Of a DNA stretch of 64,000 nt, positions 41,825 to 51,724 are shown in pieces (within the stretch, counting starts at the first letter, position 1; each line of letters opens with the position of its first letter). The notes under the pieces were generated by a model. It did no database searches, was not told where the DNA came from, and saw only the letters and a program-made list of their open reading frames with translations. This DNA is from Canna indica. Taxonomy: Eukaryota > Streptophyta > Magnoliopsida > Zingiberales > Cannaceae. The position numbers and the translations under genes were made by a program. The stretch covers positions 34,056,501 through 34,120,500 of the forward strand of contig CP136898.1 in the NCBI GenBank assembly GCA_034359265.1, written 5' to 3'.

Positions 41825-44578
41825 TCAAAATGATGAGCAACTAAATATTAGACCAGTAACTGCCGATGAAATTGTCGAGCCTTTGATTGATGATAACAAC
41901 ATTTTAGAAGATGTACAAATGACATAGTTATATGATGTTGACGAGGATAATATCAATGATAATGATGTGGGAGGCTCAGAAGTTAGTGATGGTGAAAACA
42001 ATGGTGAGGCTTAGAAGAATTACTTTGTTTTCTTTACTATATTGAAACATGAATTGTGATTGACAGTTTTAATACGTAAGCATTTAAATTATTTATGTTA
42101 TACATGACACATTATTAATCATGATTATGTTATGTGCAGATGTCTGCTGATCCACCTCGTCGTCCCCCATACCCTCAACAGTTAGGGGTGGCATTGCTCG
42201 CAAACATGGAAAATCAACCAGCAATAATTCCCTCACCCATGGTAGAGGTGTTGTACCACATGAGGGACGATGTACCTTTTCGAGTGTTTCAGCCCCTGTT
42301 AGAAATCTTTCGGCCTTTCCATCACTGCAGCCATTACCAAATTTGAATAATATTGATTTTGGTGTTCTAACGAGTTTAATACCGAGTTATGCAAATCTTC
42401 TACGTTCTACATGCCCTCAACAACATGCCTCGCAGGTATGACTGATATCATTTATGTTCTTGAAAGTATTCAAGTATGAGATAGCTTAGATGGAAAATTA
42501 AAAAAAATATTTAAGTGATTTTCTTATTTTTGTATGCCATAGTTTCGAAGAGATCTTTAATCCTTTCAACTTTCATAGTCATGATCTTGCATATGCACCA
42601 TCACGTGAAAATACAATGATTAGAAGTGTTATGAAAACTTGTGGAAGTTCATTATAGTTCACAAAAAGGGCACATGTTGAAGTTGAACAGTAGTAAGGAC
42701 TTGGTATGGATAAAAATATTATTCACTAAGACTGGGATAACTATTGCCTAGTAGGGTACGACCAGAATGATAATACCATAAGAGCTATGGTTCAATATAT
42801 TCACAACAGAGTACCTTGATCCTCAGTCTGAGAAATGCAAGATTTTACTTTTAATAAATAGAGAGCCTTACAAAAATTAGAGGAATTCTTAGATCAGACA
42901 ACTGCAAAGATCTTGCTCTATCTTCACCACTTAGGTTATCCTCCAGATTCCTGACATGTAAGGATCCTTGGTATTCAACAGAATATAGATTTGCACACTC
43001 AAGCAACATCCATCCCATGAGTACTAGAGAAAAAGCACTGTAAAAGACAACTTCATATCTACAGAGAGATTAAACATATAAACCAGGTGATTTTCCAAGA
43101 AGCTAAATAAGACCAGTCATATTTATCAAGATACAAAGAAAAAGCTTTATTACCCAATTGACAGTAGCAGGAACGGTGGAGCAAAACCCAAGAAAATAGA
43201 TGTGAGATGAGAGAGAATGCTAACTGGGGAAAATAAAGGTATAACCATTGAAACAACTGTTCAAAAAATAAATCACAGTCAGTATCTGACCATTTAAGGT
43301 CTAAAATAATTAGGACAGGGTACATTGTTGCAAGAACAAGACAACTCTTATTACATCAGATTATGAGTTTTGTTCTTCTGGGGTAAGACATGTGCATCTT
43401 ACCAAGATCAATATCATCACATAATTATAGGGTCTTTTACTAATTTTCTTTTTATTGTTTCTAACCAAGCGTCTTTTTTACCTTCTTCTCAATCACAAAA
43501 CGGGAAGAAACACCAAATAGCCTAAAAATCATAGAGGTCAAGGATGTGTCTGTTAGCCGAGAATACTTTTCTTCTCAATACTGTAGTCACTTTTTTCATG
43601 CATGTTTTTAGATGATATAAGCATAATGTTTTATATTATATTGACAAAACATTCTATGAGAATTCTAATCATACACTGAACTGAAATCATACACTGAAAC
43701 TGATACTGAAATCCTACACTGATATCAGTATCAAGAAATTGATACTGAAACTAAACTGAACATATAAAAACTGAAATCATAAACTGGATCTCCCATAACC
43801 AGTCCTGCCATCTGTCAACCCAAGTCTGCCACTTTCCCATATTATGAGCTTACTAAGAACTGCTTCCCAGCTTCCACTGGATCTTGTCATCGTTGTCGGG
43901 AATCTACATTGCTTCAATTCTCTTTCCTAGTCTCATCAATAGTTCAAGACTGACCACATAATTGAGGCCCAAATTTTCCCATGAATTTTGGCCTTCTTCG
44001 ATAACATTATTGACTGGCAATTTGGTTGTCACTGCTTCATATATATCTTAGAAGTCTTGTGTGAGTTATCATATCCATCTTGTTGCGTGTGTCAAAATTG
44101 TATAGTGTCTCCTCTCCTGACCTTGTATTTCAGCCTCGCCACCAACCATTTCTTTATCCAATTGATATCCCCCATGTTGCAGACCATCTTGCACAATTCA
44201 GCCTGTCAAACCATCAGAATTGATATCCAATTTCTTTATGAAAAGGACATTTGTTATCTGAGATCATATATCTTCACAACTTGCTAAATATCTTCACAAA
44301 CGCTCAATAAGACCATGAAGCACCATATACTATATCTCCAAAGAAGAAGAAACGAATTAAACATCCATTAAGTAGTGTTCTGTGTAACAATATGCAGTTA
44401 AATCCATCTATAGAATAATATGGATGACAAAAGAGAATCAGTATGCCTGGTTCCAGCTAACACCCATACACCCAAAAATACTTCTTTGAATTTTTTTAGT
44501 GTTGTCAGGTAGTTGGTATTTATAATTGATTGTTTGGTATTGTCTATATGTTGCCTTCTCCATATATAGGTTCCATCA
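41825..44578. other. CACTA interior without recognisable transposase core
   Basis: About 2.7 kb. 43660-43780 holds tandem-like ACTGATACTGAAATC blocks. The rest resembles intronic or transduced intergenic DNA. No Transposase_21 motif (for example HNLDVMHIEKN) is found on either strand, so the catalytic domain is deleted or too worn to see. Confidence 0.5.
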
Positions 44579-46266
44579 ATGGGGTACACTCAGCGATCTC
44601 TACCAGATGTTCCTTCATTCTCACTGAACTTATCGGACTCGGAGGAACCACATATGGCAGGCATTGGCGATGGTTCGCAACCAGTGGCCCTCGAGGCACA
44701 GGTAGATGGTGCATCACCATCTATTCCTGCTCCTTCACATGTCTCAAATATTTCGTCATCTTCATCAGTGGTTGGACCGGAGGAACCCAACTATACCAGG
44801 AAAGTTTTCCTACAGTCAGAGGGTGATGATGGGTAACTTAGAAATTTTTCGCTAGAACTTAGAAATTTATATTGTTTTCCTACAACTAGTTATTATATAT
44901 GACCTTTTGGGTTCACTTTTTGCCAGATGTTGTCCATCGAAGTCTGGTACATCTCAGATATCCACTATCATCATTAATAGGTTTGTTGATGCCTATGAAT
45001 CTTGGACTAAAATTCCTGAGCCTACACGAAGGATATGGTTCCGTGAATGGAAGGTATCAACAACTATATAGACATTGTAGTAACATATATTATATCAATT
45101 TAGCATTTAAATTTTTATTATTATTGTCTTGCAGAAGCATGTATATTGGGAGCCTATGCACGAGGATCATATGTGGCATGCATTCAACAAAAAGGGAAGT
45201 AGTCATTTAAGTGATATGTACTGTGCACTACGAAAATCTAACAAGAGACCGCATTGGATTGGGACAGAGATTTGGGAGGGACTCCGACAAATTTGGTCCA
45301 CTGAGCACAAGCAGAAGTCGGAGTGAGGAAAAAAGAATCGTAACTCTGAAAGAGGAGGTAGTCTTCACACTGGAGGTTGCATATCGTTCGGCACGAATAA
45401 AATGTGCATGGTAAATATCCTATAACATGTTTTAAATTATTAGTGTATTTTTCTAGCTGAAAAAAAGAAAGATTTAATTGTCTAAACTCTTGTTTATGTT
45501 TATCAACGTAGACACAAGAATTAGGAAGGGAACCCATGCATGCGGAGATGTTTTCTCGCTTTCATAAGAAAAAAGCTGATGGTAGCTGGGTTGAACCATG
45601 GGCAAGACATAGTTATGTAAGTTTATGTGTAAATAAGTTAATCACTTCATTGTTTATTTATCAGTTTGAGTTTCAATAAAAATGTATTCGTATTTGTGTG
45701 TAGGATCGGTATGAACAAGAGAGTTCCCAGTCCGAGACTCAATCTCAGAGCAAGGATGGAGGCATCCCTACACCGGACACTCAGCAGTGTGAGGTCGATA
45801 AATGGTCAAGGGCTATCGGCGGTCCAAACAAGAGGGGTCGCCTTTATGGGATGAGCTACCAGAAGATGTCAATAAACTTGAATGTGGAGTATGATCGACC
45901 TATGTCATCTCGCAGCTGGGAGGAGCAAATGGATCAGATGCGGAGTCATATAACACAGCTCGACACGAGTATGAGGGAGCACGTTGAGCGAGTTTTGTCA
46001 GCGCGTCAGCAGGAGCAACTTACGCTACAACAGTCGATGGCCCAACTCATGCAGCAACAAGCAGCTCTACATATGGCAAAAACCAACAGTTCATGGCAGT
46101 CATGATGAAGGATTTTAAAGTGATGTTGAATCAACGTCTTAATCAACTTCGACATCCTCGACATATTTCTGATGATGATTGCTACCGTCCGCAGCCGATG
46201 GGAGATGATGATGATGATCAGGACGACGGTCGGCGGGGTAACAATGAGTTTCTTGATGAAGACTGA
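44579..46266 (+). pseudogene. TNPA-like gene of the large CACTA, nearly intact
   Basis: Predicted exons: 44579 to about 44832 (MGYTQRSLPDVPS, Ser/acidic-rich), about 44927-45051 (TIIINRFVDAYESW, PEPTRRIWFREWK), about 45135-45412 (KHVYWEPMHEDHMWHAF, PHWIGTEIWEGLRQIW), about 45512-45617 (ELGREPMHAEMFSRFHKKK) and from 45703 (NKRGRLYGM, coiled coil SHITQLDTSMREHVERVL, Gln-rich run, acidic tail ending DED). The order matches plant Ptta/En/Spm proteins (PF03004), which bind element ends. Two faults are visible: an in-frame TGA at 45324-45326 and a one-base frameshift in an A run near 46076, after which the conserved acidic tail continues in another frame to 46266. So it is a recently disabled gene. 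Confidence 0.8.
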
Positions 46267-46964
46267 TCATGTGTGAAATGTTTTGAATACTGTTAGTACT
46301 TGAATATTCACTATTTTGAATGGATGATAAAATAGATATTTTAAAACATATTTTAAATGGATGATACTTTTGATGGATGATAAATAACATATTTTGGATC
46401 ATATATCGGGAGTTTTACATTATTATTGTAAATGATAATTGTTAAAATTACAAGTCAAAATATTGTTTTAATTTCGGTTTATTAGTTTTTTTAAAAAAAA
46501 AATCTTAAAATTTTCGACGAAATTCCGACAACATGTCGTCGGAAATTACCAACGAACCTATTGTTGGAAACACGTCGGTAAATACTGACAAAATTTAGTC
46601 AGTAAGTCGTCAGTAATTACCGACCACTTTCCGAATAAAATATGGTAGGAAAATACTTGGTAATTATCGACCACGTTTTCGACAGTATTTATAGTCGGTA
46701 TTTACTGAGGAGCTACCGACAAAACTTTGGTCGGTATTTACCGAGGAACTACCGGCAGCTTTTCGATTAAAATCTTGGTCGATAATTATCGACAATATTT
46801 TTGTCGATAGTTTGTCGGTATCCGTTTCGACCAAGGTTTTACCAACGCAAATACTGGCGTCGGTAACCAATCAAAATTTGGTCGGTAAATCAATATTTTC
46901 TACCAACTTTCGACCACTTTTCGACTATAATGGATGTTTGAAATCACCATGTTTCTAGTAATTA

Positions 46965-47115
46965 GCTTGCACCTTTGGGTGGAGTACCAGCACAGCCATG
47001 GCCCACTCTGTCAACAACGTCGTCGTGTCTGTTCGCCTTATTGGCGATAAACTAGCCTTGGTCCTCGGTGCCTTCAACTGGTCCGACCACCTCCCTGATT
47101 TCCCCGAATTTGATT
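46965..47115 (-). pseudogene. CYP78A fragments, left arm
   Basis: On the minus strand (to about 47045) the sequence gives RRTDTTTLLTEWAMAVLVLH and PKVQA, the I-helix and following region of a CYP78A-type P450. On the plus strand 47040-47095 gives ALVLGAFNWSDHLP, a segment that precedes the I-helix in the native protein. The two pieces are therefore joined head to head. The same join occurs inverted at 48128-48290. Confidence 0.85.
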
Positions 47116-47294
47116 CCCTCGAATGTGACCTCACCCTCTTGTTTACCCGCTTAGTTGTCACCTCCCCCACCGTACCCTCGCCTCTCTGTCTGCCACCTCC
47201 CATGCCGCGCAGGATGCGTCCACCTCTGCCATCATCTGCAGGGCGCCGCCCTTAAACAACAGTATGTGTAGCATCTTTGGTCATCATTATGACT

Positions 47295-47395
47295 TGTTAG
47301 TTCCTCGTGGGCGACCTTGAGGCGGAGGAGCTCAAGGTGATGGTGCGCAAAGGTTTTGAGCCTCTCGGCGCCTTCAACTGGTCCGACCCCTCAAG
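47295..47395 (+). pseudogene. CYP78A fragment in element core
   Basis: The frame reads GDLEAEELKVMVRKGFEPL then GAFNWSDPS, matching the EAEEL..MV..GF.LLGAFNW block of CYP78A proteins. It is followed by AT-rich DNA. Confidence 0.8.
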
Positions 47396-47509
47396 TTACC
47401 CTGCAAATATTTTTTGTACCTATTCTATTATTTGAAGTGCAAAGTTTCATTTACCTTTTGATACAAGACTGCAATTTTGATTGAGAAATTATTGAAGAAA
47501 CCAAACGTT

Positions 47510-47777
47510 CTAGACTGGACCAAAACCCCCCTCGCCGAGCTTCTTGTCTACAGAGAAGTTGTCAGTGGCATCCATAATTTCAGCTAAATCAAACAAAGGC
47601 AGGTCAAGTCTTCTTCTTTTGTGGCTGCTTCAATGTCAGCACCAGTTTTCTTCCTTCTCCACAAGAGGAATGCAACGGAAACAAGGAGAAGAATTTCCAG
47701 AACAGAGATCACAATGATAACAAGTACGACTGTATGATTCCGGTGGGAATTTGGAGGAGAATGGTTCGATGTTGAGT
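47510..47777 (-). pseudogene. Captured receptor-like kinase fragment
   Basis: After a CTTACAG acceptor (minus) the frame starts with STSNHSPPN, then a transmembrane helix VVLVIIVISVLEILLLVSVA and the stop-transfer FLLWRRKKTG. After a one-base shift comes [17 protein letters not shown] and [11 protein letters not shown], the start of the kinase domain with its glycine loop. It ends at a TAG directly after GPV. The pattern fits G-type lectin or cysteine-rich receptor kinases. Extracellular and catalytic parts are absent. Confidence 0.85.
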
Positions 47778-47929
47778 CTGTAAGAAGAATGTATTATCGG
47801 ATTTCTTCATTAGCTAATCAAACAATAGAAAGTTTTTTGTTATTTCTTGCTATATAAAGTTTCAGATAGTGTTTAGTCTTATGAGCCTCTGTTTTTGACT
47901 TCGACAAAAGCTAGGGGAGGCGACAGACT

Positions 47930-48187
47930 CAAAGGACGGCGATCATGTCGCCTTAATTGATTTTCTCGTCGCCGTTCAAAGAGTTGAGGACGTCAACGAA
48001 GTCGGCATTGTCTTGGCTGTGACTCGAACCCCTGAGGCGGTGCTCAGCTATGATACAACTCACTAGATTGCGGACGCGCGGCACGAGGGTGGCACACCGC
48101 TCTTGCACGTTGTCGGGATCAAAGAAATGCGGCCAGCCAAGGGAGGTGGTCAGACCAGTTGAAGGCGCCGAGGACCAGGGCAAGTTT
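47930..48187 (-). pseudogene. CYP78A fragment, F-G region
   Basis: On the minus strand: LGAFNWSDHLPWL, then after a frame change FDPDNVQERCATLVPRVRNL, SCIIAEHRLRG and NADFVDVLNSLNGDEK, and a stop before GDMIAVL. These are consecutive blocks of CYP78A enzymes (plant-specific P450s linked to organ growth) before the I-helix. The first part lies inside the right arm and is duplicated, inverted, at 47040-47110. Confidence 0.88.
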
Positions 48188-48189
48188 AT

Positions 48190-48400
48190 CGCCAATAAGG
48201 CGAACAGACACGACGACGCTGCTGACGAAGTGGGCCATGGCTGAGCTGGTACTCCACCCGAAGGTGCAAGCTAAGCTCCGCCGCGAGATCGACAGCGTCG
48301 TTGGCGCAGGCCGTCAGTCGACGAACGCCGACGTGGATGTTGTACCTTCGGGCCGTGGTCAAGGAGACCCTGCCCATGCACCTGTCGGGGCTACTAATGA
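48190..48400 (+). pseudogene. CYP78A fragment, I- and K-helix region, right arm
   Basis: The plus strand reads RRTDTTTLLTKWAMAELVLH, PKVQAKLRREIDSVVGAGR, NADVDV and, after a one-base shift, YLRAVVKETLPMHL. This is the I-helix to K-helix stretch, continuous here. The ExxR motif has become ExxP (ETLP). It is the inverted counterpart of 38088-38204 plus 46965-47045. Confidence 0.88.
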
Positions 48401-48823
48401 AGGGCGTCAGTGTCGGGAGAGAGATGAGTGGACAAAAAAAGTTATAATATTATAATATTAAAATATTTTAGAGAGAGACAAATGGACCCACTTTTTAAGT
48501 TTGAAAATTATAATATTAAAAAAATATTTTTTATACAGCTCAGCATGCCACGTCGTCAGTTTAATAGGGCGCCGGATGAAAATTTAACGGCAGACCACAA
48601 TTGAAACAACTATGTTAGTACGTATACACAAATGAGACAAATAAAAGTACATGCCACAATTGATATACAAAGGTCAAAGTACAGACTGTATTTAGGTATT
48701 GATATCCTTCTCCTTTGCCTATAGATGTAGGGACAACACATCATTGTCCTGAACCACGTAAATTGTGTCTTTTTCTTTTGTTTTATTGTTCTTCATTGTT
48801 TTGTTTGTCGATCTTTTCCAACA

Positions 48824-49089
48824 AAATATATATAACACAAAACATTCAAAATTTTAGATTTGTTTTATTCAACATTTATACGTAATTGTATATCTCTATA
48901 ATAATCATCTAATAAAATATTTAAACACTTAATTTTCATTAAACATATTACTAAAAAATAAGGGATCATCTCGCCAAATAATTATGTAAATTTGGCCAAT
49001 ATTTTTTAATTTTACTTTTCATTAAAGAAATTATTTCTACAAAGAAGGGATCATCTCGGTACGAAGAAAATATTCCACTAATATAAACA
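48824..49089. other. AT-rich spacer
   Basis: No gene or clear repeat seen apart from a short duplicated AGGGATCATCTCG (48961 and 49047). Confidence 0.5.
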
Positions 49090-49470
49090 TATATTTTTTT
49101 TTGTGCCAAAGGTAGTTTGCTCATTCATTAAATGAGAATTATACATCCATGGGGTTGATCTTGACCATAAGAGGATGAGAGAATATGAAGCCATGCAGAG
49201 AAACCTCAGTGCATATTACACTCGGAGGCATGTAGGAGAGTGATGTGAGGGTCTGGTTACTGACCTTCAAAAAGACATTTGTTCCTCGAGTTCCAAATGC
49301 TCCAGAGCAAAGCACCGCACCAAGCGATACCATTTACGGGAGAAGATGAGTGCAACTTTGCTAAGGCAGCTTGCCACCAAGAGAATACGGATGTGGCTGT
49401 GCGATGAGGTGGTACTGGGAGTAAAGAGGCCCTCCAGGTGAGGTCTGCATGCGGACAAGTGAGGAACAAA
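49090..49470 (-). pseudogene. LINE 3' fragment (zf-RVT and C-terminus)
   Basis: On the minus strand the frame gives LFLTCPHADLTWRASLLPVP, then SWWQAALAKLHSS and ALLWSIWNSRNKCLFEGQ, the zinc-knuckle and following WxxWxxRN block of L1-type LINE polyproteins. The element ends with a T run on plus at 49090-49102 (its A tail). The RT and endonuclease are missing. It sits within the gypsy-like LTR fragment that continues at 49480. Confidence 0.8.
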
Positions 49471-49479
49471 TGAGGGATT

Positions 49480-50665
49480 AAAACCCTCATCTTGCAGCCG
49501 TGCGGCTCAACCATTGAGCCGCACAAGGCTGCCTAAGGGGAGAGAGGAAGAGGAGCAAGGTGAAGCTTGGGGCTTGGATCGATCCGGGTTTCGCGTTGTC
49601 GGCGGAAAAATTTCAAGTCATCGTCATCCGATCCTTGTTTCTCCAGAATCTAGGTGAGTGGTTAAGTTTTGAAACTTGGGGGAGGCGGGTGGCCGAACCC
49701 TAGATGAGATAGGTTGAGTTCTCGCGATCTTTCCGATGAATCTTGATTTCAATTATGTATGTTCACTATTTTATGAAATTTCTTATCGGAATTTGCTGTT
49801 TCTTCGTCGATTTGCAAGTTTTTAGGGCTGTCGAGTCATGGGAAAAGAGAAATGGTCATGCCAAAATTTTCCCTGATTCCCTTGACGGCAAGGAAGCCCT
49901 TATGTGACCTTAGATTAAGGTTTGATGTAGTTCCACTTGTATATCTCTCACATTATGAAGCATGCCTTCCCTAGGAATCCCTTGGAATGGCCGAATGAAC
50001 CCTACAACTCATGAAGAGGGTTCGGCCAAGGGTGAGGGAAGAGTAGATTAATTCATTAGCATTTAAATTATATTCGGAATTGAAGAGGTAGAAGTATAGC
50101 TAGAGTCTCCTCCCTCTTCTCCTACCATAAGGGCCATGGCCGAGCAAGGTCTTCCTTGCTCATGGTTCGGCCAAGGCTAGGGAGGGGAGAAGAGATTAGC
50201 TTTAGATGGAAATTTCATGACTATAAGGATCATACATAGAGATATGACAATACTTAGGAAGAACACCAAACATAGTAAGTAGCTTGATTGATTTGAAATT
50301 GTAGGAATGCTAGTCTTGTAACCATCCTTAGCATTAGATCTTTAAACTTTGAATATTGAAATTGTTACCATGTTTTGTATTTCCTACATGTTATTTGAAT
50401 TCATTACTACCTTGCCATGCTGGATAGTTGTTCCTTAATTGTGCTAAAATTTCTAAGGTAGTGTAAGGTTGTTATATATATACATTGTGGCCATATATGA
50501 TGAAGGTATAATATTTGAATATTTTTCTTTGAATTATACATGCTGCCCTAAATGTTCTTGGGCGGGATTTCAAGGTTGACACACAGAATTCCTCACCCAA
50601 GGCAGTTTAGGAGGTTAGGTAACATGTAACGCGTCACTAGACGTTCATTGCACTTATATGGAAAT
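49480..50665 (+). mobile_element. Gypsy-like LTR fragment
   Basis: Collinear with 56850-58015 in the solo LTR: GCAGCCGTGCGGCTCAACC, the GTGAGTGGTTAAG block, GGGTGGCCGAACCCTAGATG, GGTTCGGCCAAGG, and CTAGGTAACATGTAA-like blocks in order. Both ends are missing. Confidence 0.75.
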
Positions 50666-51029
50666 AATTCATTACAGACGGATATAAAATGACCCACATA
50701 CGGGCGAATTCGATAAAACTACTCGGCCTTGGTTGATGCAACATGAATCCCACCCTTCGAAACAGCCTTCTCAGACAAATCCTCCTCAAGCTGGGAGAGG
50801 CCTCCCCCTCGGGTACTAGAACCACAAGCATACCATCCTTCGCTTCCTTAGAAGGGCTGACCTTTGAAAAGTCAGTACTGGGGCTAGAAGTCGACCCTAC
50901 TCGAGCACTTTAAAAAAACCTGCGTCATACACCTTGACAGTAGCTTTGTCAATATCGTGCACCTTGGCCGCGACCCTCTGACTTAAGTCAAGGGTATAAT
51001 GGTAATTCTGAATTTTAAAAAATATATAT
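50666..51029. other. Unassigned, possibly internal retroelement sequence
   Basis: GC-richer sequence with a minus-strand frame (LVVLVPEGEASPSLRR) that I cannot assign. It lies between two LTR-like pieces and may be a gypsy internal remnant. Confidence 0.35.
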
Positions 51030-51245
51030 ATAACACACCAGGGACCGTACGGCTCCAAACAGGAACCACATGCATCCCTAGGAGTTCTTGGGCGAGTGAA
51101 GGGGAGGAGGAGGCGCAACCCTTGTGGAGATCGGAATCGACGCCGCCGAAGATTGTAGTCGCGAGACGTCGTCGCAATCTTCTTCTCCTCACCTACTTCT
51201 CCAAGGTGAGTGGTTTTGAACCCTTATCCCCTTAGCCGGCCCTTG
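51030..51245 (+). mobile_element. Gypsy-like LTR fragment, second short piece
   Basis: Contains GGACCGTACGGCTCCAAAC, CGACGCCGCCGAAGATT and AAGGTGAGTGGTTTTGAAC, matching the order of blocks in the related LTRs at 12827, 49480 and 56546, but is more diverged. Confidence 0.55.
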
Positions 51246-51709
51246 TAATGATGAAGTATGCATCTGGATATGTTGCGATTGATCCTTCAATTTTTACCCT
51301 CATTTCTGTACGACTGTATCTACCGCTTCTGTTATATGCATTAAGAAGTTTTTGGTTGATAGTTGCTTGAAAGATTTGATCTACATATCTGAGGGGTCTC
51401 ATACTGAACTCGTGCAATCAAATCCTAAATTTGCATAAGGGAATACTCCAATTATTTGAAACTCTCATCGAGTTATGTTGCAATTTACATCTTGTGCATG
51501 TAAGTGCTATTTTTTTACCATGGATTTCCTGTTGATTTTTCTTCCTTGCTTGGCACTTGGTCCAAGTTTTTCCTTCGTTCCTCTCCTTTATATGCAGTTT
51601 CCAATTTCCCCAATGTGGAAAACTGGGAAATAGACCGGGTGAGAATTATTCCATTCCTTCTCACTCTCCTCCCTCTCCCTCCTATTTCCTTTTTATTTTT
51701 GTCTTTTAA
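51246..51709. other. Spacer upstream of the LINE insertion
   Basis: AT-rich with a pyrimidine tract (51650-51705). No gene seen. Confidence 0.45.
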
Positions 51710-51724
51710 CTTACTATGGACTGT

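Larger units (their letters stand above)
38205..46961 (+). mobile_element. 8.8-kb CACTA element, likely autonomous ancestor, decayed
   Basis: Starts CACTACAAGAAAATTTGG and ends CATGTTTCTAGTAA, with TTA on both sides (38202-38204, 46962-46964). Joining the flanks restores the P450 sequence that is continuous in the other arm of its host element, which confirms the insertion. Subterminal regions (38220-38640, 46500-46940) are arrays of TTTTCGACCA, GTCGGTAA and TCGTCGAAAA motifs, shared with the small CACTA at 26057-27579. The interior has a transposase-associated exon (41626-41820) and a TNPA-like gene (44579-46266); the Transposase_21 core is not recognisable. Confidence 0.88.
37787..48700. 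mobile_element. Long inverted-repeat element carrying P450 and kinase fragments
   Basis: Removing the CACTA (38205-46961) leaves about 2.15 kb with arms of about 560 bp. The left arm is 37787-38204 plus 46965-47115; the right arm is 48128-48700. Examples of matching blocks are ATACCTAAATA, GACGTGGCATGCTGAGC, GGGTCCACTCG and CTTGACCACGGCC. The arms contain AT-rich noncoding DNA and CYP78A fragments; the core (47116-48127) has more CYP78A sequence and a receptor kinase piece. It inserted into a copia LTR. No 9-bp TSD could be shown, so a MULE origin is likely but not proven. Confidence 0.82.
37604..48823 (+). mobile_element. 3' LTR of the copia element, split by a nested insertion
   Basis: The LTR starts TGTTAGACGTGTC after a short purine-rich run (CAAGGTGGAC) and is readable to about 37786. 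It resumes near 48701 with GATGTAGGGACAACACATC and GAACCACGTAAATTGTG, typical of the R/U5 of small copia LTRs, and ends TTTTCCAACA at 48823. Without the insertion the LTR is about 0.3 kb. All DNA between belongs to the inverted-repeat element and the CACTA inside it. Confidence 0.75.
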
